Shown in pieces: positions 31,911 to 45,257 of a DNA stretch of 64,000 nucleotides. Each line of letters opens with the position of its first letter. Position 1 is the first letter of the stretch. The notes under the pieces were generated by a model. The model ran no database searches, had not been told where the DNA came from, and worked only from the letters and a program-made list of their open reading frames with translations. The stretch spans positions 124,001 through 188,000 of the forward strand of contig CACVBU010000910.1 of assembly GCA_902728285.1 (NCBI GenBank), read 5' to 3'. Both the position numbers and the translations under genes were made by a program. Origin of the DNA: Clytia hemisphaerica. Its lineage: Eukaryota; Cnidaria; Hydrozoa; Leptothecata; Clytiidae.

Positions 31911-33060
31911 ACTGACTGGATGCAAGTTACCTGATGGTTTGCCAACTACATCTGCCAGTTAGTCACACTAGGAAATTAAGCTTTCAGAAAAAACAACATC
32001 AGTCATCTACAGGATGTATTTCAACAACAAGGATGAGAGTTACCTGAATCAAGTTCAAGATCCCAAGACAATCAATTAAAACTTGCAAACTTAAAATGTG
32101 ACAAAATAACCGATTGCGAACGTGCAGCAGCCAAATATCAACCAACCAAATTTTGTCATTCAATTCCCGAGACAGCGCTTCGATTTTTAAGGCCTTGTTT
32201 ATACGCTAAAGTAAAAATAATTCCGCACATGTAAATGGGTCATTGTTTGAGTTCCGGCAAAATTTCCGGGAAAAAGCCTATCCGGCGGTGCGCGGATCTA
32301 GGTGGGTTCCGCCTCCCCCGTAGATCTTTTTCTTGGGAAGTTGCTCTTCAAATTAGTTTTCAAGGTTGGCTTGGCTTAAATTTTTTCATCTATGGCTTAA
32401 ATTTTAGGCAATTTCTCAAAGTTTTTGAAAATGTTATTTTCATTAAAAAGCGCCGGGTTATTTTTTCATGAATCCCTTTAGAAGTTTTGCGGCGCATTTT
32501 TTTGCTTGAGAGTCAAGTAAACGATATAGCGCTTTCGCAGCATTAATCTTTGATATGCATTTTGGCGGGAAGCTAGTGTGACTAACTGTCTGCAAATTTT
32601 AATAGCTATAAAGCCAAAACAAAATTTCTATAAACTCTAAACAAAAAGTACCAGATGAGTGTGTTTTTACCCCAACACATATCTGAACAAACAAAATATA
32701 TAGCTATAAAATGATCAAATAATTAAAAAAATGGACAATTATTATGTAGAAAATCACATCCCCTTCCCCTTCCTTCAAGTAGATAGTTAATCTAACAAAA
32801 ATGTTATTGCAAGATGGTGATAAATACCTTTGAACTGTGAACCAAAGTTTGCTGAAATGACCAACTTTTCACAAAAAAACCTTCTCTCTGTTAAAAACTT
32901 TTAATCTCATCCAGCGGCATCGTAGCGGAACAAGAGGAAATGTTCTAAACTTTCGTTTTCGATCTTGAACTACTTTGCAGAACGTTTAGATTAGGGTCTC
33001 GGAGGAGACTGTTTCTCCTTCCTCAAATTAGATTTTTTTTTCCGCGCGACTCTCTTCACA
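31911..33060. other. intergenic DNA upstream of TCP1, no gene seen
   Basis: A 78-codon ORF at 32235-32471 shows no recognisable domain and lies in mixed-composition DNA. I take the stretch as intergenic, with the TCP1 promoter at its right end. Confidence 0.4.
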
Positions 33061-33063
33061 TGT

Positions 33064-33076
33064 TTCCAGAAGGTTC
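33064..33076 (+). promoter_or_regulatory. heat-shock element upstream of TCP1
   Basis: TTCCAGAAGGTTC gives three perfectly spaced alternating units (TTC-nn-GAA-nn-TTC). It starts 113 bp upstream of the TCP1 ATG, in a local GC-richer region. CCT subunit genes are known heat-shock-factor targets in vertebrates, so an HSF role here is plausible but inferred. Confidence 0.55.
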
Positions 33077-33176
33077 GAAAAGTTTGGAAAGCAAGCGGAA
33101 AGCAAAAAGGGAGTCTTAGCTAGAAGAACAACTCAGAACATTTTGCAGAAGCTTGTCTCTCTCCACACCTTTCAAA

Positions 33177-36100
33177 ATGGCTTCCATGGTAATAACTGGT
33201 GATAGAACTTCTGGAAACGAGATTCGTGAACAGAATGGTATGTATTTTTTATTTGACTGGGGGTATGTGGAAACGATACAAAGTCCACGCCAAATTGTTA
33301 TTTTATTAAAGTGAGGTGCACGCCAAAAGAAGTTTGGCTTGTGGAAAAGGCGGGCGAAATTGCAGGGGGGGTTTTGGGGGTGCTGTAAGCCCCCAACGGG
33401 TCCAAGGCTGAGCCCTGGTTGGGGTTCAGGGGGCAAAGCCCCCGAAAGCCCTGAGATTTTAATCTTCTCATGCTTAGAATCGTGATTTTAGACTGAAAAA
33501 AAACGTTTTTGACGAACATTAGTTTTCACGTTTTTGCCAAAAGTGTAAAAAACACTGGCATATAAATGTATAACAGTCAGGCACATCCTGGCAAATGAAC
33601 AGGGTATTTTTCATTTGCGACCATTGGCAAATGAACGGGGGGGGAAAACGAAAGTGACGATATAGCGCCGAATACCCAGTTTAATTGAACCGGGTTGGAA
33701 ATATTTTGCTTCATTTCAAAGAACTGCATAGATGAAATTTTTTTTCCATGGGTCAATTTTGTCTTCGAAGATTGAAGAAACTTTTAATGAAAAAATAAAG
33801 TTCCCAGTTCTCTTCCTTTTTTCCCTTTTTCAGTTTGAAGTTCATTTTTATTCATTTTCACGCTTTTAGCCTGAGACGTCCTATCTCATTTACACTGGGT
33901 GACGAATACCCCATGAAAATGCTCACCCCGTTCATTTGCCAGGATGTGACTGACTGTATCATACCAAACAGTTACATCAAAATGCCTCGAAAATGTCAAT
34001 ATGAAAATTGCGTAATCAGAGAACGTATGTCTCGCTCATTATAAAAAGGCCGAGACAAACTTTCAATAATTGGATTGTAACATCGAGTTAAGTCTCTTTT
34101 GTTAAGTCACCAGGGGGTAAATAAAACAGACCTTGATACATTTATCGTTCGTTTCAACTTGACCATTTGTTTAAAACTCAGCCTCCTAAATATTTGGGGT
34201 AGGTAAAATATGTACAAAGAAATTCATCATACTTTTCCAACCCGGCCAATCTTTAAAAAAGAAGCGAACGATAAAATGTAATTACCCTTTCCAAATAAAC
34301 CTCTTCGGTGGCGAGCGTAGTCTACTCTGACGTAATTGTAAAATTTATGTAATGGGAGTTTGACATAGTAATGTAATGTTGTTTGGGGAATTATGAAGTT
34401 CTCTGGGATTTCGATTGCATTTATTCAGGTTGATTTTTTATGACTTCTAATGGTACTTTTTCTAACGAGTTTGATTACTCTGTTCTCACACTTATGTGTT
34501 TTTTTTTTCGCGTCCTTTTCCGTGATTACTTTTATTTATATTTTTAAAGACAGGTAAGAAGGCATATTGATGTAACTGCCAAAAACCTTAGTCTACTAAT
34601 ATCACTAATATTGTTAGTCAGTAGTAGTATTTATGATCCATATATTATAGCTATCTAGATTGATTTTCCTTTGTACTAATGAACGGCTTTGAAAGCTTAG
34701 TATTTATGAGCTAATCGTTCTTAGTTTTTTATTCACTGTACATATCTTAAAAACGAGAAGAGACTTATCTTATCTTATCTTATCTTAGAAGTTGCTCAAA
34801 ATTTGTAGACAAAGAGCTTGAATTGTTGGTACTTCTAACAAACAAAATGTATAAAGTTAAGTGAATCATGACCATGAGCCACATTTTAGGAATTGGGGAT
34901 TATGAGATTAGGGATTAATGAATTAAAAGCACTTTATATTCTATTTACACTCTACGTAGTTATATGACTGTCGCAAGTAGAGCGAGGTGGATGCGTTTAA
35001 ACCTAGCGTAATGAAAACGGGCGTTAGAATGGTGGTGCTCCTCTCGTCAGCTTGAAAATCTTACTTTATATCCACTCCTTACGCCAAAAGTAATTATTGC
35101 CTCACTAATTCCAGCCAAGGTTTTTAGGTATGATTCAAACACCAAAATTATCCATTGTTTTACTCCATACTTAAAACTTCAGTGAAATATTTATTGTAAG
35201 TTGGTCTAATCTCGACATACGTCTTCCAATCTCGACACCGGATCTGTAAAATAATCAAAACAAACCTTGAATGAAATTCTTGGTATCATTTTTATCGAAC
35301 AAGTTCATCCATCAAACTAGAAGTTTAGTAAACATTGCAATCCTTTCAATTAAAAAAACAGCCAAATTATAAGCAGTTTTACACAACACACGAAACGCAT
35401 GCAAACTTCCTCGTAACTTTCTCGTGTCCATCATTAAAATTTTACGTGATAAAAATAATTTGCGCGCTCAGTCAACCTGGTTTCCATTTCCTTATTATTT
35501 ATTGCAAGCACACGCTCTAGGCGCTAGGAGGCCGCGTTAAACTTCTAGGCGCCGCACCTAGCACACCTGGTCCCTTTTCAAATTCATAAGGAAACCAGGT
35601 TCTTTTAATAATTTTAGGTTCACGGTAAAAAGGTCTACTAAAAAATTCCTCGCATGCAAAATGTTGTTGTAATTTGGGCATCTTCGTTGAAAGCATGCTA
35701 ATTAGTTTTTAGTGATTACTACATCGTTAAAGTGTTATTTTCAAATATAAGTAATAACAGTTCACATTTCTCATATTATATGTTGGACGGTGAAAAAGAA
35801 TGCGGCTATTATATTTTGATTTTTCCCATTTCTCATATATTAACAATCTGTGATGTGATAGAGAGAGAGAGTACAATTTAGTGATTGATTGATAACTTTG
35901 TTATGAATTTGTTTATGTTTGATTTTTTATTTCGAAGACCAGCCTACAGCTATGTGGAGATTAGAAGACGTATGTCGATATTAGACGATCCTACGGTAAT
36001 ATATTTAAAAATCAGTGATTTTCGATAAAATTTTCAACAAAAATGACATTTTTAAATGTAAATTTTAGTCATTATTTTCAAATTTGAAGCATAAGTACCC

Positions 36101-39100
36101 ATTTTTACAAATTTTGGTGCTATTAACAGCCCTAATTGGTTTAAGCACAAAATTAGGCTGTGGTGTAATAAGGGCCGGCATAAAAAGGGCCGATAAGGTA
36201 GTTTCAAAACAATATTTGTCCCCAGGTGAAGGACTTTGGTCAAAAACAAGAAATATCAAAATACTGAAAACATTAAAAAACGTGGTGAAAACTCAGGCCA
36301 ACCCTAAAAATTATTTTGTTTCTGGTCTACCGGAAAGAAAAAGTCATGCAGGCGGCCGGGAAAATTTTTTTTTTGGTCCTTTTCATGATTTTTAATAAAA
36401 AAAATTAAGAAGAAAAGAATCATCTCTCTGGCTGTTAGTGTTGCCCCACATTCTGTCTTTATATTTTTTTCTCTCTTACACTGAAAGAAATGTGTTGCTA
36501 TTAATTACAAAAAGCTGTACTACTTTGTGATTTTTTCTTCTAAGAATCAACTAAATTTTCATTCTAATAAATTGATTTAATATGCATAACACTATTTATT
36601 TGATCTTTAAACGTCCAGAAAGCATGCTAAATAACTGTAGGAAATATGGAACGATGTAACAGTTTGAATGAGTTATGAGTAAAGGTTTTTAAGAAGAAAG
36701 TTTCATCTGTTATCTATTTGGTTCTTATGAAGAAAAAAAATGTTGGCCGGTGGACCGGAAACAAAAAATTTTTTCGGGTTCGCCTAGCTACCAAAGTTGC
36801 CAATCAATCAGTAAATTGTACTCTTCCTCACGTCACAGATTGTTGATGTATGAGAAATGTAAAGTGTCATTTTTGAAAAGAAAACTTTAATGATGTAGTC
36901 ATCACCAAATACTAATTAGCATGCTTTCCACGAAGATATAAAAATCAAAACAACTTTCTTTTAGTAGGCCTTTTTACCGTGAACCGAAATTGATAAAAAG
37001 AACCCAGATTCCCTTTGAATTTAATAAGACCACCAGACCAAGTTGAAATAAAAAATAAAGAGTCTTATTATGTACGTGCAGCCTCTTTGCGCCTAGAGCG
37101 CATGCTTACCAGTGGCATTGTGGCAGGAGCATTTTCGGGGGGGGGGGGCGAAGAACCAGGGGGCCAAAATAAATCAATGAGACTTGGACAAAATAACCTT
37201 TATTGGTCAACTCCAGTGACCCTTTACATTTGGTTTCGTAATTTTTTGCCAGCCGCCGAGGACAAGAAGTGCTTTGGATTTGTTTTAAAGTTTTTTAATT
37301 CCAATTTTTTTTCCTGATTTTGTTCTCGGACAACCGGGTTATAATCATATGTGTGCATTTGGATGAGCTGTAATTTCATTACGATTTCATAAAGCACGTT
37401 GTCGTTATTGCATCAGCCATATTATGACAAACAATTGGTCAAATCTTCTAAATGCTCCGAGAATGATTGCACACTTTTTACAATGTACTTTGGATAAGGG
37501 TCAAGTATTCTTCAAAGGTAGGTTGGAATCACTGATTGAAAAAAATATTTTTTCCTCTAACCGCCAATTAGTGACCAACGATTCCAACCTGCATACTAAT
37601 CCCAACTCTAAAGAAGGGTGTCGGAATTAGGCAAGGGATTGTCGAAATTAAAGGAGGGTTTTCGATAATAGACAAATCTATGGTAACCAATCAATTGATT
37701 GGATATTGATTCATTCTGACGATGGATAGGTAATAGAGCCTTTCTTAAGTATAGATTGATTATCGATCATTTTTTAATCAATTATCTATCGCTGAGCGGA
37801 ATTAATCTATATCCAATTCATTGATTGGAAATCGATTGGAAAAATTATTGATTGAATCGAGTGGGAGAGTCTTGACTAAGACAACTAGAAATTGGCTAAA
37901 AAACAGTGTTAAAAGTTCTTCCATCTCTGACAGATTTCCATCTCAGTGAAGAGGCTTTTCCATCTAAAAATTCCATCTTCTAAACTAAGCGGCCACCCTG
38001 ATTAGGGACTTTACTGGGAAAAGCTTTAACGTCCAAACAAGTGATGTTTTATTGTTGATTTTTCAGTCATGGCAGCCAGCTCCATTGCAAATATTGTCAA
38101 AAGCTCGCTTGGACCAGTTGGTCTTGACAAAATGCTTGTTGATGACATTGGGGTAAGGCAGCTGTAATCACTAGAATTGGTCAACATTATTTCCTGAAAT
38201 TTTTTTCTTCGTTTCATTCTAAAGTAGTCCCTTGCTCAAATATATATATGCTTTTTAGGTTTCACCAAAGGTTAGAATGGTCTTCCTTTTATACTGTTCT
38301 TATTTTTATTAGATTTTTGAAACTCAATTCTTTAAGCTCTTGGGATTTGGCAACTTTTTACTCTATTGTTATAGGATGTGACAATCACAAATGATGGAGC
38401 TACCATTTTGAAATTACTAGAGGTTGAACATCCAGCAGCAAAAATCTTGTGTGAACTTGCAGACCTTCAAGATCAAGAGGTTGGAGATGGAACTACGTCA
38501 GTCGTCATCATTGCGGCAGAACTCCTCAAAAACGCTACAAATCTTCTCAGATATAAATTACATCCAACATCTATCATCTCTGGTTACAGATTGGCCTGCA
38601 AGTAAGTGCTTCCTTGTACCTTTCCATAGTATTCATTTACTTGTTATTTCTATCTTCTATTCATGGACTTCTACTTGTAATCTAATTTAGTTTTTTAATC
38701 TTTTTTATGCAAGATGATAACTAACTAAAGCTGTTAATTTTGAAATAAGATATGCCAATTCTTGGTTGGTTAACAATGAGTCCTTCTCAATGAAAGGCTT
38801 GAACTTTTTTTTAATTGTCTATAAGGAAAGACACAAACATAAGATACAAACACTAAAAGGTTCCAATCCCTCTCGCAAAAAAACTTTCTATTTCTATAAA
38901 TTAATCCAAAGGGTACAATGTACATTTTCCCGGATATAAATTGTACTGCCAGGAGAAAGGAACCCAATAAAAAAGCGTAAGAAAATTATGATCTAGACTA
39001 TAAAGACTTAGGAAATTTTAATATTTAAAAGAAACTTAAAGGCATTTACTTATTTTTCAGGTCTGTTTTTAATAAAAGATATAATTCTGATTTTTAGAGA

Positions 39101-42100
39101 GGCTTGCAAATATATTCAAGAAAACATTGCAATGAGTACCACAGACCTGGACCGTGAAGCATTTCTTAATTGTTGTAAAACTTCCATGTCTTCAAAACTT
39201 GTTGGTGTTGATTCTGACTTTTTCGCAGACATGGTTGTTGATGCTGCAAATGCTGTCAAGAAGACAGGAAGCAAAGGAGAAACAAAAGTTCCCATTAAAG
39301 CTATCAACGTTCTGAAAGCCCATGGCGGAAATATGAAAGAAAGCATCCTCGTCTCTGGTTATGCATTGAACTGTGTAGTGGCTTGTGAAGGTTATTGTTA
39401 TTTTTTTGTTGTATTTTGAACTTTGGTTTTAATATCCCTGTTCAGTACTGTTTAGATGTGACAAGGCTTTGTCTTCCTTCGCTCCAATTAAGAAGAGCTC
39501 CAGACTCCAAATAAATTTATGTTTTCTGGAAATCTCAATCTGTATTCTTTAATCGTATAAGCAAAACTATGGAAATGTATACTAAATTGAATACCTCATC
39601 CTTATACCAATTATGACACTTGAGTCAGTTTAAACTTATACACCTCTAAACCATCTAGCAGATATCTACTACCTATCATTTAATCACTCTTTCGGACCAG
39701 CCCCTACCAAATGTTTCCCACTTTAGTCAATGTTGATTTTTTGTACTTTTCAGGGGCAAATATGAACAGCTTGATGTACGTCAGGTAGTAAAGAATTTGA
39801 GAATAAAAATTTCTCACAATAACACTTTATTTTCATCTTTTCAGGCATGCCAAAGAAGGTCAGTGGTGCCAAAATCGCCTTCTTAGACTTCAGTTTGATG
39901 AAAGCTAAAATGAATCTCGGAGTCTTGGTACAAATTGAAGACCCAGCAAAATTGGACGCTGTCAGGCAAAGGTTTGTACTATAGAATTGAGTTGAATTTT
40001 TACTTCAAATGCCATGCACAAAAGACCATTTCAGCAGACCATGCTGTCATTTAAAATTGTTTGGACAAAGTACTTAAAAATCTCCGTTAACATTTTAGTT
40101 AACGGATATGTGAATAAAACTTATTGCTTAAACAATAATCCTTATCGGAGTTTTTGATTTTTCTAAAAAAGCGATGCATTGTGGGATTGTTTCGAGTGTA
40201 TTACAATAGAAATCTCTCGAGTAATTCCTAAAATCAAAAACTCCGATAAGGTCTATTTGTATCAAAATAATAAACAGAACAATGAGTTTTTCCAATCATC
40301 AGCTGTACAGCTGTAATAGCTCTAAATCTGAATGTTCTCCCATTCAAACTGCACTTTTTTTTGTTTCCAGAGAAGCAGACATTACAAAAGAGAGAATACA
40401 GAAAGTACTTTCAAGCGGAGCGAACGTCATCTTGTTATCCGGAGGTGTTGATGACCTTTGTATGAAATACTTTGTGGAAGCTGGAGCTATGGCTGTCCGC
40501 CGCGTCAAAAAAGCTGACCTTAAACGAATCGCAAGGGCCACCGGTGGTAAGTCTTAATTGTTACAACTAGCCGGCATTTTGTGTGCAACACAACCTCCTA
40601 AACATAATTCAATATGTGATTACAGCTTGTCTCGCCTCTTAGCAATTTTTTCGAAAATACCTGTTTTCTAAAGTGTGTAAGACAAGCTGGTCTGACTTTC
40701 GCAGAAGTGTGGCATTACAGTACAATTATTTATGGTATCAAGGGAATGCGGGCCCTCCTTCGCTTTAACATTATTAAGATGCTTGACAGCAGATCATTAT
40801 ATTTGATGTTTCTTCTCTCTCTAAAAACAAATGTTTACGTTTACGTCCGTAACTTAAATTTCATGAAATTATATTTCATTTTAAAACGAGGCGAATCGAA
40901 TCTTTCTGTACTTCGAACTATTATATTAGTCCACTGTAAAGTGGTTTAAGTTACTCTCTATAATTCGACTCTTTCTCTAATTCGAATAAAAATTTTTGTC
41001 CTTTGAAGATTCAATTAGAGAGAGAGTCGACTGTATTGCCTGTATTTTGTTACAAAAGTAAATTTCATTAAGGTTTTTTGATTTGTGTGTAATGTTTGAT
41101 TTTTATAAAATTTTAATGTTTTAATTTCTGTTCCTACAGGTACCGTGTGTCTTTCACTGGCCAACTTGGAAGGTGAAGAGAGTTTCGATACTTCATTGTT
41201 GGGTCACTCTGAAGAAGTTGTTCAAGAAAGAATTTGCGATGACGAACTTATCCTTATCAAAAAGTAAGAACAATCATTTTCTCGAATATCCTTTCCCCCA
41301 AGGTGAAGTCCATGTGATTGGCACTTTTATTTATTTAATTGACTATATTATTTTTTGTTATTTTATCTGGAGGTGGTATTAAAACTTTTGAGTCTTATTA
41401 CGGGAAAAAGTCAGGAGCAAGCAAAAAATGAACTCTTATCTTGAGATGTCAATAGCTATGGAAAAGTTTCATTAAAAGAGTTTCATTATTAAGCCCAAGA
41501 TAGAGATTATAACATAAGAGTTAACAGTAAGAGAAAAATCCTTAAACTGAGCTTTGCAAAAAAATTCTATGCGTACAAGACCCTAAATGAAACAATTAAC
41601 CTAATTTTTTAGTGTGTTGTTGTCTATAACATTTCAATTTTTCATTACTATCTCTCTCTAGCCCGAAAACGAGGCCAGCAGCTTCAATCATCTTACGAGG
41701 AGCAAACGACTACATGTGCGATGAAATGGAACGTTCAATTCACGATGCGCTATGCGTCGTCAAACGTGTCATGGAATCCAAGTCCATCGTTCCTGGCGGT
41801 GGGTGTGTCGAAGCCGCCCTCTCCATTTACCTCGAAAACTTCGCCACTTCATTGGTAAGCTGCTTTTGCTTCACTCACATAAAACGTTATAAGCTTCTTT
41901 TATTATTTAGCTCCAGAATCCAATAATATTTAGACTCGGATCCTACGCCTATACTGTATTGGGGCCTTGCAGAATCGCTTTTTTTCATTTAACACCATCT
42001 CGAAAGTCAGTCCTAAAAGGACTCTCAGGACCTAGCCATAATATATCATGGAATCGATTTGTTCATTAGATTTATGATTCTCCAAGCTGAATTGCCTAAT

Positions 42101-44752
42101 TCAATCAAGTTAAAAAAATTCAAGATGGTTTAATTGTGTTAGCCCTCACAACTGATAATCGCTAGAAAAAAAATGTTACTTTTGTTTCTTTCTTTAGGCA
42201 TCTCGTGAGCAACTGGCCATTGCAGAATTCGCCAACTCACTTCTCGTCATCCCCAAAACGCTGACAGTGAACGCGGCCAAAGATTCGGCTGATCTCGTTG
42301 CTAAACTCAGAGCTTACCATAACGCCTCCCAAGTCCAACCAGAGAAAGCCAACTTGAAATGGTAAGCGCTCGTTTGTTTTTAAGGCCGGTCTCCACTTGC
42401 GCGCGCTGCAATCGCATCTTTTGGCTCCAATCCTTTTTGCTTGGAAAAACGATTACGTCATAAAAATGTAGCGCGCGCTCGAGAAAAAAAAGTTGAACTG
42501 TTTTTTTTCAACCATTACGTCAGATCGCGCCAATGGAGTTGCTTCATTTTTATTTTGATCAATAGCGTGGAAGCTTGGTCGAAAAGTGCGATCGAAGCGA
42601 TCGCAAGTGGAGACCGGCCTTTAGTTTGGATTTCTAAGTTTCTCAATGTGGGTGAAAAAAAAATTTCATTATAAATCCATTATAAATTGATTCACATCGA
42701 TTAGTTTAACTATTAGCGTGTACCACTTATCGAAAAACTCCGATTAAAGATTGCGGATATAGCTTGGTTTAGGTTATACAAAGGTCATTGTTTGTAAGCA
42801 AACAAAGTTAACGGGCTCGGGCCATATTTTAGAAAGGCATGGCAGCGTCCGTCGGTAGTCAAAAAGGGCACTTTTTCTAGTGTTTTTCCACTAAAAAAGA
42901 AGTTTTCACCCAAGTGATTTTAGGAGGGGCAGCGTCCTATAACCGGACGCTAAAAGGGGATAAAAAATGGACTGGGGCTTGCCCACTGAACTAACCTTAA
43001 GTCTTTTTCGTGGAAAAGGCATCTTTTTGTGAGCTATCAACAGCGAGTTTATGGTTGTGTGTTTTTCTGTGATAAAGACGGTTAGATTCTGATTTGACTG
43101 GATCTTATCTTGCTGACTGAGCACTTTTATCGTCCTCGATTTTGAAATTTTTAAACAGCGGGTTTTTCTCGCTTCAGTCACTCCACGGGAAGTCTGCAAG
43201 CTATGGTGGACTGAAAAACACTTCACTTATACACGTATTCAAGTAATGTTACATTTGTCACGAATGATGACACGTGGCTTCCCCTATCTACTTCGTGCTA
43301 TACAAAGCGTAACAAGCGACGACTTACACATTTTGTGTGGCTTTCCCTATCTACTTCGTGCTATACAAAGCGTAACAAGCGACGACTTACACATTTCGTG
43401 TGGCTTTCCCTATCTACTTCGTGCTATACAAAGCGTAACAAGCGACGACTTACACATTTCATACTACACTTCCCTATCTACTTCGTGCTATACAAAGCGT
43501 AACAAGCGACGACTAACACATTTCGTGTGGCTTTCCCTATCTACTTCGTGCTATACAAAGCGTAACAAGCGACGACTTACACATTTCATACTACACTCCC
43601 TATCTACTTCGTGCTATACAAAGCGTAACATCAAACGACGACTTACACATTTCATACTACACTTCCATGAGTATTTGAAACGTAACCTCACTTATTATGA
43701 ATGGGTGTCATACTATCATACTACACTTGTAAACACATGACCCTCTACCATAATAATACAACATACAGTGAATACAATATACATCTCGGATAACGGTAAT
43801 CACGCCCTTACGCCAAACATATCATCGCCCATACAAAGCATAACAAGTTAAGCATAACACCGCCGTCTTTACGAAAAGAGACCTTGGTTCTTCTCTTCTA
43901 AAAAATTCACAATAAAATTCAAACTTATCATTTTAAGAAACCGATATAGGTCAATGTCTTTAGGGATGTGAATTTACAGAATTGAAAATCTTAAAATGAA
44001 CAAAAGCAAGTCCAAGAAAATTCATCAAGCCAATATATTGGGCCATTCCATTTTATGACCATACAGGGGGTGGACCAACATTTCCAGGGGATAATCTGAG
44101 AAGAATTTCCAGTGGGTATAAAGAAGTGTTTTTTACATTTTCCCAGGGATTAAAAAGTTATTCTTGAATTTCCAGGGGGTGAAGGACTGATTTTAATTCG
44201 TCCACCCTCACTTTAAAACATGAAAATAATTTCTTCCACGGGTTCTTATGCAAACTTTGCCATTTTCCATCTAAAATTTTCCAAGAAATTTGTTTTCACT
44301 TGAAAAGGCTCGTCCACCCCCTGTATGGAAATTTTATGGAACAGCCCTTTCAAAGCAAAAGATGAAAATTTTGATTTAAAAATAGCTATATTTGGTATAG
44401 TATACATCATTCAGGCAAATGATTTCTGTAAAACAAAAGTTGAGCTTGAAAACGATTTCAAAATCTAAAACAATAAAATGACTAATTAGAATGCATTTTG
44501 ATAATGGTTGATACTCACTCTTTCTAATCCCTCTTCTACTTTTTCAGGGTTGGTTTGGATCTGATCAACGGTACCATTCGTGACAACAAGAAAGCTGGTG
44601 TTTTGGAACCTGCAATGAGCAAAATCAAATGTTTGAAATTCGCCACAGAAGCCGCCATTACCATTCTTCGCATTGACGACATGGTGAAACTCGAACCTGA
44701 CAAGAAGGATGACAACACTTACCAAGCTGCACGCGCCGCGGGAAGAATCTAA
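33177..44752 (+). CDS. TCP1: T-complex protein 1 subunit alpha (CCT1/TCP1 chaperonin)
   Basis: Subunit of the cytosolic CCT/TRiC ring, which folds actin, tubulin and other proteins using ATP. Ten coding exons: 33177-33237, 38067-38152, 38375-38601, 39098-39390, 39845-39971, 40371-40546, 41140-41263, 41662-41854, 42198-42361 and 44548-44752. Together they give 551 residues, close to the usual ~556. All junctions keep frame with GT/AG sites, although exon 4 uses a weak GTTATT donor. Group II chaperonin signatures are intact: [18 protein letters not shown] (54-59), GDGTT (86-90) in the ATP site, EGMPK, GANVIL, VPGGG and the C-terminal [14 protein letters not shown]. The start ATG is followed by GDRTSG, as in other animal alpha subunits. 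The C-terminal tail AARAAGRI is short and unusual. Intron 1 is 4.8 kb and repeat-filled. Confidence 0.97.
33969..34578 (+). repeat. dispersed repeat copy B (uninterrupted) in TCP1 intron 1
   Basis: This is a paralogous match to 29367-31910 without the 1.92-kb insert. At the equivalent site the sequence reads TTTATTCAGGTTGATTTTTT, which serves as the empty target site. Confidence 0.92.
34764..34787 (+). repeat. (TCTTA)n microsatellite
   Basis: About five copies of the pentanucleotide CTTAT/TCTTA run in tandem within TCP1 intron 1. Confidence 0.9.
35578..37015. mobile_element. 1.4-kb foldback element in TCP1 intron 1
   Basis: Inverted arms at about 35578-35905 and 36785-37015 share GGTTCACGGTAAAAAGG, GAAAGCATGCTAATTAG, GACTACATC, ACATTTCTCATA, AACAATCTGTGA and GAGTACAATTTA in inverse order. 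The left arm carries about 70 extra bp. The centre includes an unassigned 103-codon ORF (36084-36395) that I do not believe is a gene. Confidence 0.75.
40140..40251. repeat. 112-bp hairpin in TCP1 intron 5
   Basis: CCTTATCGGAGTTTTTGATT pairs with AATCAAAAACTCCGATAAGG at the far end. It is a short palindromic MITE-like insert with no coding content. Confidence 0.8.
42382..42621. mobile_element. TIR MITE in TCP1 intron 9
   Basis: AAGGCCGGTCTCCACTTGCG at 42382 matches its inverse at 42602-42621. The interior contains GCGCGCGC- and CGATCGAAGCGATCG-type patches and words such as ATTACGTCA. The insert starts about 20 bp after the exon 9 donor. Confidence 0.85.
43275..43670 (+). repeat. 63-bp minisatellite, six copies, in TCP1 intron 9
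   Basis: CCCTATCTACTTCGTGCTAT starts at about 43282, 43345, 43408, 43472, 43535 and 43598. Because the unit is mostly 63 bp, a reading frame stays open across it and gives a repetitive 164-codon ORF. This is best read as a side effect of the period, not a gene. Confidence 0.93.
44040..44347. mobile_element. MITE family A, copy 2
   Basis: Same terminal GGGCCATTCCATTTTAT and right-end inverse (CTGTATGG...ATTTTATGGAACAGCCC) as the copy at 2506-2820, with the same interior order. It is located in TCP1 intron 9, about 200 bp before the last exon. Confidence 0.7.
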
Positions 44753-45221
44753 CCGCTTTGACGAGGATATGAAACCGTCGCGCGATGATCTTTGAATGGG
44801 GAGAGATTTGCTGTATTGAAACGACCGTTACCGGTTTTTCTACCGAACCAAAAATTTTTAGTTCACGATTCTGTAAAATTCCAATTCTATATTATTATGA
44901 AATATTTTTATCCTTCAATGAAAATCTTGATGAAGGCACTCAATCAAATTCTGAGTAATTATTTTGAATTTTTATGAGAAATCTGACTTTATGTTGTCCC
45001 AGAGAGAAATGTACAAGATGGGTGACACGATAGATTTATAAAGCCCGAAGGGCTAGATGTCAAACTTTTGCTGAAAAGTGTGCCGTAGTTAGTTCACAGA
45101 TCTGTAAAGCCCGAAGGGCTAGTTAAGCGACTTTTATCGAAAAGTGAAGCCTAGGTTTGGAAGGATTTCCTACCAAAGTCACGTGACTAAAATATGCAAT
45201 TTCACCGGTTTGAGAGATATG

Positions 45222-45257
<36 letters not shown>

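Noticed and set aside
36084..36395. 103-codon ORF with signal-peptide-like start
   Set aside because: Lies in the loop of a foldback element within a TCP1 intron. No domain, and composition like the surrounding DNA.
43246..43740. 164-codon repetitive ORF
   Set aside because: Produced by a 63-bp minisatellite in a TCP1 intron. No protein-like conservation.
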